From Paenibacillus pinisoli (GTDB lineage Bacteria > Bacillota > Bacilli > Paenibacillales > Paenibacillaceae), in the NCBI RefSeq assembly GCF_003605435.1, contig NZ_QXQB01000007.1, positions 1-64,000 on the forward strand: a stretch of 64,000 nucleotides of DNA, read 5' to 3'. The notes under the pieces are model-generated. The model was not told where the DNA came from, did not search any database, and saw only the letters and a list, made by a program, of their open reading frames with translations. Below are positions 33,791-41,870 of the stretch, one piece after another. The position numbers and the translations under genes were made by a program. Each line of letters starts with the position of its first letter. The stretch's first letter is position 1.

Positions 33791-33958
33791 ATGTATTGTG
33801 TATGTAAACCGTGTATTGAGAAGGCATTGGAGCGTTTTGTAGATGAATACGAGGATGCGCCGGATGTGGTCGATCTGAAGGAGACGCAATTCGCGGATTG
33901 GGATCCCCCGCGCAAGTGCGACTTCTGCGAGGATGCTGCAGCGTTCCTGGTGGTATAG
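33791..33958 (+). CDS. CxxH/CxxC-family mini-protein
   Basis: A 55-residue protein upstream of rlmH, as in many Bacilli. The family pattern has an N-terminal CxxH and a C-terminal CxxC. Here the N-terminal motif reads CVCKPC (Cys in place of His) and the second is CDFC; the middle FVDEYEDAPDVVDL is typical. It is a probable zinc-binding protein of unknown role. Start has AGGAAG about 12 bases upstream. Confidence 0.85.
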   Translation: MYCVCKPCIEKALERFVDEYEDAPDVVDLKETQFADWDPPRKCDFCEDAAAFLVV

Positions 33959-34079
33959 CGTGACGGTAAAGATGAAGACAGCTGGAGTGTTGGAGCAGAC
34001 GAGCTGCCTGTAAAGGTGAGAGAGATCGTTTGCCCACTTCTGTTCGAGTACAAAAAATAGATAGAGGGATGGGCCTCAT

Positions 34080-34559
34080 ATGCATATTCAGATAGCGTCC
34101 GTCGGGAAGCTGAAGGAGAAGTACTTGACGCTTGGCATCGCGGAATATGCCAAGCGGCTTGGGCCTTACGTGAAGCTGACGCTCACGGAAGTGCCCGATG
34201 AGAAGGCGCCGGAGACGATGAGTCCGGCGGAGGAGCTGCAGGTGCGAGAGCGTGAGGGGGAGCGGCTTCTGGCGCAGCTGAAGCCGGACGCCCACGTCAT
34301 CGCGCTCGCGCTCGATGGGGAGCTCTGGTCCAGCGAAGACCTCGCGGACCAGCTCGATAAGTTAGCCACGTATGGGCGCAGCCACGTGGCTTTTGTTATT
34401 GGAGGGAGCAATGGGCTTGCTCCCTCTGTACTCAAGCGCGCCCAACAGAAGCTTAGCTTTGGGCGGATGACTTTGCCGCACCAGCTGATGCGGTTGGTGC
34501 TGGTGGAGCAGGTTTATCGGGCGGTGAAGATTAATCGGGGGGAACCTTATCATAAGTGA
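34080..34559 (+). CDS. rlmH: 23S rRNA pseudouridine1915 N3-methyltransferase
   Basis: A 159-residue SPOUT methyltransferase (OrfX in staphylococci): MHIQIASVGKLKEKY, FVIGGSNGLAPSVLKRA, LSFGRMTLPHQLMRLVLVEQVYRA, and C-terminus NRGEPYHK. It methylates helix 69 pseudouridine using SAM. Its last codons (GAACCTTATCATAAGTGA) recur four more times downstream, and the gene end is the apparent attachment site of the accessory region. Confidence 0.97.
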   Translation: MHIQIASVGKLKEKYLTLGIAEYAKRLGPYVKLTLTEVPDEKAPETMSPAEELQVREREGERLLAQLKPDAHVIALALDGELWSSEDLADQLDKLATYGRSHVAFVIGGSNGLAPSVLKRAQQKLSFGRMTLPHQLMRLVLVEQVYRAVKINRGEPYHK

Positions 34560-34571
34560 GGGCGAAAAATG
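34542..34571 (+). repeat. att-like site a, in rlmH end, with left IR
   Basis: GAACCTTATCATAAGTGA encodes Glu-Pro-Tyr-His-Lys-stop as the true rlmH end. It is followed by GGGCGAAAAATG, whose last 11 bases are the inverse of CATTTTTCGCC found beside the downstream copies. Confidence 0.75.
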
Positions 34572-34682
34572 TTGGTTGTTAGTGAAGTTCGCAATCAAGA
34601 AGTCGTGTGAAAAATAACGAAAAAATGACTGAAGATACAACTCTACAAAAAAATAGAAGCGACTTGATAAATTTCTTAATGA

Positions 34683-34823
34683 GATGGCATTGCATATCAT
34701 CCACAAGGGTTATCGGATGTACAGACGGAATCCTTCCGTTCTGCGCTTCAAGCAATATATCCCCAGTTGAAAAATAATGATGTTAGGGAATCAATCGAAA
34801 AAGCGTTGCGCCAGCTGGATTGA
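34683..34823 (+). pseudogene. Start-less gene fragment
   Basis: A 46-codon frame follows stop codons TAATGA and lacks any start. It reads ...GIAYHPQGLSDVQTESFRSALQAIYPQL and ends KALRQLD-stop. It looks like the 3' end of a lost gene just inside the island; family unknown. Confidence 0.45.
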
Positions 34824-34851
34824 GAGCGTGGCATAACAAAAGGAGCACCAC

Positions 34852-35280
34852 ATGAGCTTTATTGACGAAGTTTTGGGCAATATTAGCGTCATGAGTACGG
34901 ACGATGTGATACAGTCTATGTCCCGGATTTACGATGAACCGGTTGACCGTGACGCGCTGTCCGCCTATCCACAATTCATACAGGATATTATTTGGATCAT
35001 CGACATGGACACCGAGTTGGCGATGAATGGGATTGGCGGTCTGTTGGAAAACAGCACCGGGCGCTATGCTGACAAAATGATCGACGCGTTGCGCCATATT
35101 TCAGCGGATAAAGAAGCTGAAACCCTGGCTCAAATATACCAAATCTATCAAAGTGACCTTGACAGTGAGAGAATAGACGAACTGGCTGGCAGTCTATACC
35201 TTTATATCGATTTTGATATATGGCCGCTATTGGAGGCTTATGTCGAAGCGGAGAAAGGAAGATACGAGGCAAGCAAATGA
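34852..35280 (+). CDS. DUF4375/DMP19-like protein
   Basis: A 142-residue acidic protein. The block ELAMNGIGGLLENSTGRYADKMIDALRHI resembles the DUF4375 (DMP19) family, whose members include DNA mimics and immunity-like proteins. AAAAGGAGC lies 8 bases before the ATG. A matching C-terminal segment continues after the stop in another frame (see next entry), so this may be a shortened protein. Confidence 0.65.
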   Translation: MSFIDEVLGNISVMSTDDVIQSMSRIYDEPVDRDALSAYPQFIQDIIWIIDMDTELAMNGIGGLLENSTGRYADKMIDALRHISADKEAETLAQIYQIYQSDLDSERIDELAGSLYLYIDFDIWPLLEAYVEAEKGRYEASK

Positions 35281-35284
35281 TTGA

Positions 35285-35473
35285 CACTTCAAAAACTATG
35301 CCAACACTTTAGACCGAATCGATGATATAAATGAGATGCTGGCAGATAAAGAGTTGATGAAACGCTTTTTTAGCAATTCTGGTTTTCATATGAATCAGGC
35401 TAGAGGCGGGTCGGAGATCACCCTTTCAAGTATATTTGTTCAAATTGCTGAGGAACTAAAAAGACGTAGCTAA
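35285..35473 (+). pseudogene. Displaced 3' part of the DUF4375-like gene
   Basis: After the stop at 35280, the +1 frame reads HFKNYANTLDRIDDINEMLADKELMKRFF ... IAEELKRRS-stop. The codon before it is TGA where the flanking residues suggest Trp. A frameshift plus nonsense change probably cut the original gene; alternatively this belongs to a second lost gene. Confidence 0.5.
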
Positions 35474-35504
35474 GTTATATAGCCCAGCACAAGCTCAACA
35501 GAGA

Positions 35505-35534
35505 GGAGAACATCCATCACAGGCGTTCTCCTTT
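35505..35534 (+). terminator. Terminator hairpin
   Basis: GGAGAAC and GTTCTCC arms around a 13-base loop, followed by TTTT, downstream of the DUF4375-like gene. Confidence 0.6.
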
Positions 35535-35538
35535 TACG

Positions 35539-35646
35539 TCACGCATGATCTTCCATTGCCTCCCTCGCTAACTGTTGGGCATATGCTTCGCCCAAGCCGA
35601 TTGACTCGTAATACTCCCGCGTCACCATTTCCATACGCTGGATCAT
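35539..35646 (-). pseudogene. 35-residue minus-strand frame or remnant
   Basis: A short frame reading MIQRMEMVTREYYESIGLGE, then AYAQQLAREAMEDHA. The helical, charged pattern looks protein-like, but no good ribosome binding site is seen, and the same frame extends upstream to a stop. Likely the end of a decayed gene in a row of minus-strand micro-genes. Confidence 0.35.
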
Positions 35647-35673
35647 TGCCGATAAAATACACCCATCCTACAA

Positions 35674-35748
35674 TTAAGGTATGGTGACTTTAACACCACA
35701 TGCGCCATACAAGCAGTGCGGGCAATCTATTATTTCTCCATCCACCAT
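35674..35748 (-). CDS. 24-residue zinc-ribbon-like micro-protein
   Basis: MVDGEIIDCPHC continues with LYGACGVKVTIP. Three cysteines (CPHC plus a later Cys) suggest half of a zinc ribbon. AAAGGA lies about 10 bases upstream of the ATG. A related but degenerate copy lies immediately upstream (35769-35826). Confidence 0.4.
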   Translation of the reverse strand: MVDGEIIDCPHCLYGACGVKVTIP

Positions 35749-35768
35749 CTACAATAGTCCTTTAATAT

Positions 35769-35826
35769 TTAAGGTTCCCTCACTTTAACAGTCAGCGCGT
35801 CATACGGGCAGTGTGGAAGCCGCAGT
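35769..35826 (-). pseudogene. Degenerate second copy of the micro-protein
   Basis: The frame reads LRLPHCPYDALTVKVREP-stop, parallel to the CPHCLYGACGVKVTIP of the next gene. It has lost its first Cys and any start codon. Tandem duplication followed by decay is the simplest reading. Confidence 0.4.
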
Positions 35827-35873
35827 ACTTTCTATGCGCTGTCCCCATAAAAGAAAAGCTCGCCCTATAGTCG

Positions 35874-35984
35874 TTAAGGTGAGCAGTAATGAAAGTGTTC
35901 TATCGCTTGTCTTGTTAAACCAGCATCGTCTGCCTGTGTGCCATAGAGTCTATCGAAGCCACTCCGTAATTCATCCCATTCCAT
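35874..35984 (-). CDS. 36-residue small protein, unknown
   Basis: MEWDELRSGFDRLYGTQADD continues with AGLTRQAIEHFHYCSP. GGGAGG lies 8 bases before the ATG, a good ribosome binding site for such a short frame. First of the minus-strand micro-genes. No family is recognised. Confidence 0.45.
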   Translation of the reverse strand: MEWDELRSGFDRLYGTQADDAGLTRQAIEHFHYCSP

Positions 35985-36446
35985 TAGCCCATCCTCCCAT
36001 ATTGTACAAGTTCTGATTCGATAAAAGCATAAGGGGGGAGCGGGACTAATTACAAACTTGACTTCGGTGAATGATTAGGAAGGGATTATGGAGAACTTGC
36101 CCCTCTGCTTTCGCTCTCGTGGTTTTTGGCAGTAGTTCGGTAAGCTCTACGTTGCAGAGCTTAAACTGCAAAAACGCAAGTTACTTTGAAGCTCGGAATG
36201 CCGCCGCGGCGGTGGAAAGGCGTTTGTTACGCTAACGGGCAGGATAGTAAGTGACAGTATTTTCGAGATGCCGAGGAACGGGCAAAAAGTTGAGATACAG
36301 TATCCATCGGTAACTTCAACTCGTTAGAGTAGTAATAAATTGAAAGAATGTTTAAAAATAAGTGTTGCATGTATCTGAGTAGAAGGATAGAATTGGAAAA
36401 AATATTCAGAAAGACTTTATCATCACATAATGGATGGGAGAGTATT
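35985..36446. other. Gap before HAD gene with repeat copy
   Basis: Non-coding. It includes a palindromic CCGCCGCGGCGG (36201-36212) and one copy of the CGCTAACGG...ATAG repeat (36230-36247). A frame open from 36348 into the HAD gene has no ribosome binding site. Confidence 0.4.
36228..36252. repeat. Interspersed repeat, copy 1 (short)
   Basis: TTACGCTAACGGGCAGGATAG resembles the first part of longer copies at 37199-37272 and 46890-46965. Confidence 0.5.
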
Positions 36447-37181
36447 ATGTATCCAATTAAATTGGTTTTGTTTGATCTAGATGATACACTTTTACACTTT
36501 GCCGACTATTGGGAAAATAGTGTTAAGGACGCATTCAGAAATCATTTTTTCACCAGTGAAATGAATAGTAACGATTTATTTGATGTCTTTAGTAATGTAG
36601 AACAATTCTTAGTAAAGAAATTAGATAGCAAACAAATTTCTTTTGACGAATATCGGACTAAACGTTTTCTCTATTCTATGGATCAAATGGGGAAAACAAC
36701 GGATGTAGAAACGGCAATTAACTTTGAAATGTTCTACCAATCAATAAGTAAAAAACATATGAAGCCTAATGTGATGATAAACAAAATTATTAAGGATCTT
36801 AGTAATTATTATCAAATAGGAGTATTGACGAATGGAAGCAAAGGGTGGCAGAATGACAAATTGGAGGCAATCGGATTAGATGGTATCATTCCAAAAGAGT
36901 ATGTGTTCATATCTGAAGTTATCGGCTATGAAAAACCAAGCCCAGAAATTTATCATCATGTCCTAAGTATGACTTCTTTACCACCAGAACAGGTACTTGT
37001 CGTGGGCGACTCTTGGACAAATGATGTTGCGGCTCCAATACAAGAAGGGTTGAAAGCAATATGGTTAAATAAGAAGAATTATCAAGTACCTCAAGAGCCC
37101 CGCCCTCTAGCAGTGATTACCGAAATAGAGGAGTTACGTGCGATTTTATTGTCACACATAGATGACAGCCCCCTTGATTGA
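36447..37181 (+). CDS. HAD-superfamily hydrolase
   Basis: A 244-residue phosphatase-like protein of the YjjG/PhoE type. Motif I DLDDTLLHF (two catalytic Asp), motif II LTNGSKGW, motif III Lys in YEKPSPEIYHHV and motif IV VGDSWTNDVAAP are all intact. ATG 36447 has GGGAG 6 bases upstream. Clearly AT-richer codon use than the core genes, consistent with horizontal acquisition. The substrate is unknown. Confidence 0.9.
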   Translation: MYPIKLVLFDLDDTLLHFADYWENSVKDAFRNHFFTSEMNSNDLFDVFSNVEQFLVKKLDSKQISFDEYRTKRFLYSMDQMGKTTDVETAINFEMFYQSISKKHMKPNVMINKIIKDLSNYYQIGVLTNGSKGWQNDKLEAIGLDGIIPKEYVFISEVIGYEKPSPEIYHHVLSMTSLPPEQVLVVGDSWTNDVAAPIQEGLKAIWLNKKNYQVPQEPRPLAVITEIEELRAILLSHIDDSPLD

Positions 37182-37198
37182 GTACCTTATTCGCGCTA

Positions 37199-37272
37199 TT
37201 CCGCTAACGGATACTATAGTTGAATTATCAATAATAAGGCCGCCGATTACCTCGGCGGCTCTCTGTGCTTAT
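37199..37272. repeat. Interspersed ~70-bp repeat, copy 2
   Basis: Starts TTCCGCTAACGGATACTATAG and includes AATAAGGCCGCCGATTAC and a perfect GCCGCCGA/TCGGCGGC hairpin (37239-37259). It matches 46890-46965 over most of its length. Confidence 0.65.
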
Positions 37273-37320
37273 TAAGCACAATTGATCAAAACCGCAGGTG
37301 GGGTAAATCGCACCGCGGTG

Positions 37321-37366
37321 CATTTTTCGCCGATAGACCCGTTAAGCTGAACCTTACCACAAATAG
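37321..37366 (+). repeat. att-like site b with right IR
   Basis: CATTTTTCGCC (37321-37331), a 17-base spacer ending GTTAAGCT, then GAACCTTACCACAAATAG (37349-37366). The latter encodes Glu-Pro-Tyr-His-Lys-stop with only synonymous changes relative to rlmH, apart from the alternative stop codon. Confidence 0.7.
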
Positions 37367-37573
37367 TGTAAAGCGGAAATCGAATTAAAGGTTGAGGCTG
37401 CGATGCTAAATTTGCAAAAGGGAGCGTAAATAATAGGTATTCCAATAATGATGCCATTGTTGTCTTGTGAATGCAGAAATGTCTGCGCCGCGGGAATCGG
37501 GTTGTCACTCATAATGGCATACAGAATGGGGTAATACCACCGTAGCTGACACCACCCGCAAACGCATGGATAA

Positions 37574-37611
37574 AAACGAGAGCTCTCCATGTCTGGAGAG
37601 TTCTCGTTTTA
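37574..37611. terminator. Bidirectional terminator hairpin
   Basis: AAAACGAGAGCTCTCC pairs with GGAGAGTTCTCGTTTT around ATGTCT. It lies 180 bases beyond the MFS stop on the minus strand. The surrounding ~600 bases (37182-37787) otherwise hold the repeat and att-like site b and no convincing gene. Confidence 0.75.
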
Positions 37612-37787
37612 TAAAGCAGTAATAAATGTTAAAATTGTAGCCTCCGATACAAATCCGTTTCTTCCGTAAAAGACAATGACATCATAGGAAGACCAAATCA
37701 ATCCATAAGCGACACTGCACTTCCTTTGCGGTTTGATCAACTTAGTGATCAGAGTCCGTTATCAAATATTCAATGTTTACTATACCC

Positions 37788-38960
37788 TTAATTCGCTGAC
37801 TGCACCGCCGAATACCGTGATGACATGCTGGACAATACAAACGCGGCAATGATGGCGATGAGTACGCCGAGTATCCCGAACCAAGTAATGGATGCAAGAG
37901 AAACATGGTTTACGATCAACCCGCCGATTCCTGCGCCGAATGCCATGGCAAGCTGCATCATGGAACTGTTCAAGCTCAGCATGACGCCTGAGGATTCAGG
38001 AACGAGTGTAACCAGGTTGAATTGCTGTGCCGGAGCAGATGACCAGGCGGCAAAAGACCAGAGGATCAAAATGGCGAATACGGCAATGACCGACTGTCCG
38101 ACGAAGGATAGCAAAATCAACGAAATGACGTGAAGTACCATCCCTGAAACGAGCGTGAATATAATGCCACGTTTATCCGCGCTGTAGCCGCCGACTTTCG
38201 ACCCTATCAAGCTAGCAATGCCGAACGCGAGCAGGGCTGTGCTAATCAATGATTCATTTAAATGAGTCACCTCTAGCAGAAATGGGGAGATGTAGGTATA
38301 AGCGAGAGAATATCCTCCTAACCAGAAAAAAGTAATCGCCAATGCAACCAAAACTTGAGGCTTTTTTAACAAAGCTAATTGCTTGATTAAACGAACAGGC
38401 TTGTCACCCTCAATACGTGGAAAAACTGCAGCAATGACAAACATGGCCATACCCCCGACAATTGCGATGGCCAGAAATACAGCTTTCCAGCCAAAAGACG
38501 AGGCTATCATTCTGCCGAGCGGGACTCCGATGATGAGCGATGCGGTTAAGCCCATGGTGACGTTGGCGATGGCGCTGGCCTGCTTGCCTGGCGGAGCGAT
38601 TTTGGCGGAGATGCTGAGTGCGTTAACAGTAACCACCCCGGCGCCTAATGCCGTAATGATTCTCGCCGCAATGAAGAAACCAAAGCCGGACAATATAAAT
38701 GTCAGCAGATTTGCAGCAATAAAGAAGCCCAGCGAATAAAGGAGGAGCTTACGACGGTCCATTTTAGCCGTTAACGCCATTAGAATAGGCGTGCCGACGG
38801 CATAGGCCAGCGAATAGACCGTAATGAGCTGGCCTGCTGCCGCAACGCTTGTTCCTAATGCCTCTGCGATCCGGTCCAAAATCCCGGAGATGACATAATT
38901 AGATGTTCCTACCAAAAAAGTGATCAAGACTAGAACGTAAACTTTCCAGGTGCTCTTCAT
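37788..38960 (-). CDS. MFS efflux transporter
   Basis: A 390-residue, 12-helix major facilitator of the AraJ/drug-proton antiporter type. The start MKSTWKVYVLVLITFLVGTSNYVISGIL, motif A-like LTAKMDRRKLLL and GxxxGPxxG-like VPLGRMI are visible. It is a close relative of the second transporter at 40598-41782. Divergent from a TetR gene, its probable regulator. Substrate unknown. Confidence 0.92.
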   Translation of the reverse strand: MKSTWKVYVLVLITFLVGTSNYVISGILDRIAEALGTSVAAAGQLITVYSLAYAVGTPILMALTAKMDRRKLLLYSLGFFIAANLLTFILSGFGFFIAARIITALGAGVVTVNALSISAKIAPPGKQASAIANVTMGLTASLIIGVPLGRMIASSFGWKAVFLAIAIVGGMAMFVIAAVFPRIEGDKPVRLIKQLALLKKPQVLVALAITFFWLGGYSLAYTYISPFLLEVTHLNESLISTALLAFGIASLIGSKVGGYSADKRGIIFTLVSGMVLHVISLILLSFVGQSVIAVFAILILWSFAAWSSAPAQQFNLVTLVPESSGVMLSLNSSMMQLAMAFGAGIGGLIVNHVSLASITWFGILGVLIAIIAAFVLSSMSSRYSAVQSAN

Positions 38961-39256
38961 AATTCACACTCCTGATGTGTTTAAAAAAAATTATATTTTA
39001 GTCGATAACGAGAAACCGCCACGCCTTTATGCTAGCGGCTGAAGGAGGCAGCGCGGGGCTGCCGAAATGTTTTGGTCAATTCCTTCCGAGAAATCTTAAT
39101 CTCGGGAACATCGCTACTAACCGACAGACGTTCTGGAATAATAACAAAAAAAGTCGGTGCTCCCTCGTTTGAGACTGTTATGAAACCGAAATGGTTTTCT
39201 CCCCCTTTTGTAAAAAATGGCGCTAAGTATTATTCAATACAACATTAGTCGCTTGA
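38961..39256 (-). other. Hairpin-rich upstream region of MFS gene
   Basis: On the minus strand this stretch can form several hairpins: CCGAGA...TCTCGG, GCAGC...GCTGC and CCGC...GCGG. It may be a structured 5' leader. A T-box or a known riboswitch was considered but the core motifs do not match. Confidence 0.3.
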
Positions 39257-39339
39257 ACAACACTTGTTGTATTTGTATGTTATAATAGCAATCGAATGAT
39301 ACGCAATCATCAATATCCATGAACCGTTGTATTAACAAC
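39257..39339. promoter_or_regulatory. TetR promoter with two palindromic operators
   Basis: ACAACACTTGTTGT (39257-39270) and GTTGTATTAACAAC (39326-39339) share ACAAC/GTTGT half-sites. They flank TATAAT (39281-39286), which has an upstream TGT (extended -10). Autoregulation and control of the divergent MFS gene are likely. Confidence 0.55.
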
Positions 39340-39379
39340 AGCTTTTCTATAATGTCGTTTTACTGGGGAGATTTTAACT

Positions 39380-39970
39380 ATGACAATAAAAAAAAGTGAA
39401 GCTGATCCTCGTGTGATACGTACACGGAGACTTCTTCAAGACGCTTTTGCTTCATTAATTCAAGAAAAAGACTTTGAATTGATAACCGTTAGGGATATTG
39501 CAGAGCGGGCTACTGTTAACAGGGCGACTTTTTATGCGCACTTTGTAGATAAGTTCGAAATTCTTGAGGTTAGACTAATGGAATCATTTATGACAATCAT
39601 GAATCCTAGAATAAACGGTCATGAAGTGTTAAATGAAGAAACAATCAAAAGTATTTTTCTGGGGATATGCGAATTTCACAAGAGTCTAAACACAATATGC
39701 AAAAGAAGAAGTACATCACTTGTACCTGTATTCGAAATTCAAATAAAGGAAAAAATTCAAACGATCCTTCTTTCCTTTATAGACAAAGACAAGATGCTAT
39801 CGAATTCAAACGCGCAATTTTTAATAAATACAGCATCTATCATGTTAAGTTGGGGGATGTATGGGGCGGCTTACACTTGGAACAAAGAGGGGTGTCTAAT
39901 AAGTGCGGAATCATTCGTTAAACAGTCTTTGCCCTTAGTGATGAAAGGAGCCAAAGAACTGCTGGGATAG
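39380..39970 (+). CDS. TetR family regulator
   Basis: A 196-residue regulator. HTH at residues ~25-65 (FELITVRDIAERATVNRATFYAHFVDKFEIL) and a helical C-terminal domain with a TetR_C-like ending. Located between two related MFS genes. The operator-like palindromes upstream suggest it represses itself and the divergent exporter. Confidence 0.9.
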   Translation: MTIKKSEADPRVIRTRRLLQDAFASLIQEKDFELITVRDIAERATVNRATFYAHFVDKFEILEVRLMESFMTIMNPRINGHEVLNEETIKSIFLGICEFHKSLNTICKRRSTSLVPVFEIQIKEKIQTILLSFIDKDKMLSNSNAQFLINTASIMLSWGMYGAAYTWNKEGCLISAESFVKQSLPLVMKGAKELLG

Positions 39971-40046
39971 GTTCTTTCGCTATTGCTCTGCCCTTGAACG
40001 GTTAGCCGAGAAAGAGTCTGCATCAGGTGAGAGGTACACAGGTGAT

Positions 40047-40348
40047 TTGCTTTTGTCTAGAAGTATTGAAACCATACGCTTACTGGAAGAAGCATTAGGA
40101 ATTGCTGAGCGTGGCGGGGTTGATCACACCGCAGCGGTCAATATGCTTATGAGCAAACTGTTTACCGCCCCCATCTATCAAAGCTATGGCAAAATGATTG
40201 CCGAAAATTCAGCATCTATATCGCAAAGCAAAATTCCGCAGAAAGATGTAGGCCTCTTGCTGTCGGCGTCGCAAATGCACAAGTTCCAGCCCCGCTTTCC
40301 AGCCTGCTGCTTGATATGCTAGAGGACGGAGATCGGAGCAGAACATAA
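40047..40348 (+). pseudogene. Remnant of beta-hydroxyacid dehydrogenase-like gene
   Basis: The fragment reads IETIRLLEEALGIAERGGVD ... MLMSKLFTAPIYQSYGKMIAEN, typical of the C-terminal NAD_binding_11 domain of 3-hydroxyisobutyrate dehydrogenase-like proteins. The Rossmann half is missing. A frameshift near 40280 moves the ending (VPAPLSSLLLDMLEDGDRSRT-stop) to another frame, ending at 40348. Confidence 0.7.
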
Positions 40349-40541
40349 GGCTAGAGTCGATGTTATTCGTACTCTTGTATAACCGGTCTGCCTGGTTGCG
40401 GTTATAAGTGACATTCGGCTCTCAATTCAATACGCTCAAGCGAACCGCTATAAAGCTATGCCATTTGGTTTTCGCAACAGACGGGAAGTCGTTTGCTCTA
40501 CAAAGCGTCCATTGGATGGAGGAAGTGGAAATGGAAATAGA

Positions 40542-40582
40542 AAACAAGAACAAGCAGCGACATACCGCTGTTTGTTCTTGTA
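40542..40582 (-). terminator. Terminator of second MFS gene
   Basis: A long stem (AACAAGAACAA and TTGTTCTTG arms with an inner CAGCG/CGCTG part) lies 16 bases past the minus-strand MFS stop and is followed by T residues on that strand. Confidence 0.75.
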
Positions 40583-40597
40583 ATTTTACGTATGGTT

Positions 40598-41782
40598 TCA
40601 TTCTTTGCTTGTGACGGATTGTATGCCATTCGCAGACTGACTTCGCATCGAGAACGATAATATAGCCGGAAGGAGTGCGATTGCAACACCAATTGCGCCA
40701 GCCACGCCGATTGACTGTAAGGAGAAGCTTTCCACCACGATACCGCCAATGGCAGCTCCGACAGCAATTCCCAACTGGATGAAGGATGTATTCAAGCTCA
40801 GAAGGATTCCCGCTGCGCTTGGTGCCAAGCTAATCATATAAACTTGTTGAATGGGACCCGTAGACCAAGCAAAAAACGACCATAACAGCAGCAACGGAAA
40901 GACAGCTATTGATGTATGGGCAAAGAGGGACATAAGGATCAAAATAGCAGCGTGGATCATTAAGCTTCCATTCAGCGTACGCGGAATACCTAATTTATCC
41001 GCACCATAACCTCCAGCCTGGGCGCCCAGCAAACTTGCTATACCGAATGAAAATAGCGCGATGCTCACCATCCCATTGCTCATACCCGTAATGTTCATCA
41101 GAAATGGTGTAATAAACGTGTAAACAATCGTATAACCGACCATCCAAAAGAAGCTAATCGACAAGGTTAATAATAGCTGCGGCCTTTTCAACAGGGCGAG
41201 TTGTTCTTTAAGAGGCACATTTGCCTCTCCTTGCGACTTTGGCAACGCCATTAAAATGACCAGCATCGCGATAAAACTAAGAAGGCCGATTCCATAAAAA
41301 ATCATTTTCCAGTCGTAGGTGCTGGCAATGACTCTTCCCACAGGAACGCCTAAAATAAGCGATAGATTAAATCCCATCATGATAGTTGCTATGGCGGTGC
41401 CTTGTTTTCCAGGTCCGGCAATTTGAGCAGAAACAGTTAAGGCAACCACGGTAAAGACACCTGTACTAAGAGCTAAGATCACTCTTGCACCAACAAGCAT
41501 CGGATAGCCCGTCGAGACCACCGTAATTAAATTCCCTATAAAAAAGAGCGCCAAAGCAGCCAGCATAAGTGTTCTCCGGCTTAGTTTAGAGGTAGCCGCA
41601 ATAAGAATCGGAGTACCTACCGCGTAAGATATGGAATAAACCGAAATGAGTTGGCCGGCAGCAGCAATGGTTACGCCTACATCTTTGGAAACCAGATCCA
41701 ATATCCCGGCAATTACAAATTCCGAAGTTCCCACTAGAAAACTTATAATCGCTAAAATATAAACTTTCCACGATTTAATCAT
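40598..41782 (-). CDS. MFS efflux transporter, second copy
   Basis: A 394-residue, 12-helix transporter paralogous to the one at 37788-38960 (MIKSWKVYILAIISFLVGTSEFVIAGILD). Its promoter carries an ArsR-type operator shared with the neighbouring monooxygenase and ArsR genes, so the three form a regulon. An export role for a toxic compound is inferred. Confidence 0.92.
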   Translation of the reverse strand: MIKSWKVYILAIISFLVGTSEFVIAGILDLVSKDVGVTIAAAGQLISVYSISYAVGTPILIAATSKLSRRTLMLAALALFFIGNLITVVSTGYPMLVGARVILALSTGVFTVVALTVSAQIAGPGKQGTAIATIMMGFNLSLILGVPVGRVIASTYDWKMIFYGIGLLSFIAMLVILMALPKSQGEANVPLKEQLALLKRPQLLLTLSISFFWMVGYTIVYTFITPFLMNITGMSNGMVSIALFSFGIASLLGAQAGGYGADKLGIPRTLNGSLMIHAAILILMSLFAHTSIAVFPLLLLWSFFAWSTGPIQQVYMISLAPSAAGILLSLNTSFIQLGIAVGAAIGGIVVESFSLQSIGVAGAIGVAIALLPAILSFSMRSQSANGIQSVTSKE

Positions 41783-41801
41783 TTGATTATTCTCCTTTAT
41801 A

Positions 41802-41828
41802 ATTCTATATATCTAAAAATATAGAAAT
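41802..41828. promoter_or_regulatory. ArsR-type operator, MFS promoter
   Basis: ATTCTATA-N10-TATAGAAAT, 20 bases before the MFS start. Same palindrome as at 42939 and 43283. Confidence 0.7.
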
Positions 41829-41870
41829 GATAACAATGAAGGATTGCAATTTCTTAACATCTTACTTTCT

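Noticed and set aside
37272..37590. Two 78-codon minus-strand frames near att-like site b
   Set aside because: They run through the repeat and att sequences, have no start signals and low-complexity composition.
38985..39150. T-box leader upstream of the first MFS gene
   Set aside because: A GGCGTGGCGG stretch recalls the T-box, but the GGTGGnACCGCG core and specifier stem are missing and an MFS exporter is an unlikely target.
40408..40614. 68-codon plus-strand frame between the pseudogene and the MFS terminator
   Set aside because: It covers the terminator hairpin of the opposite gene and lacks a ribosome binding site.
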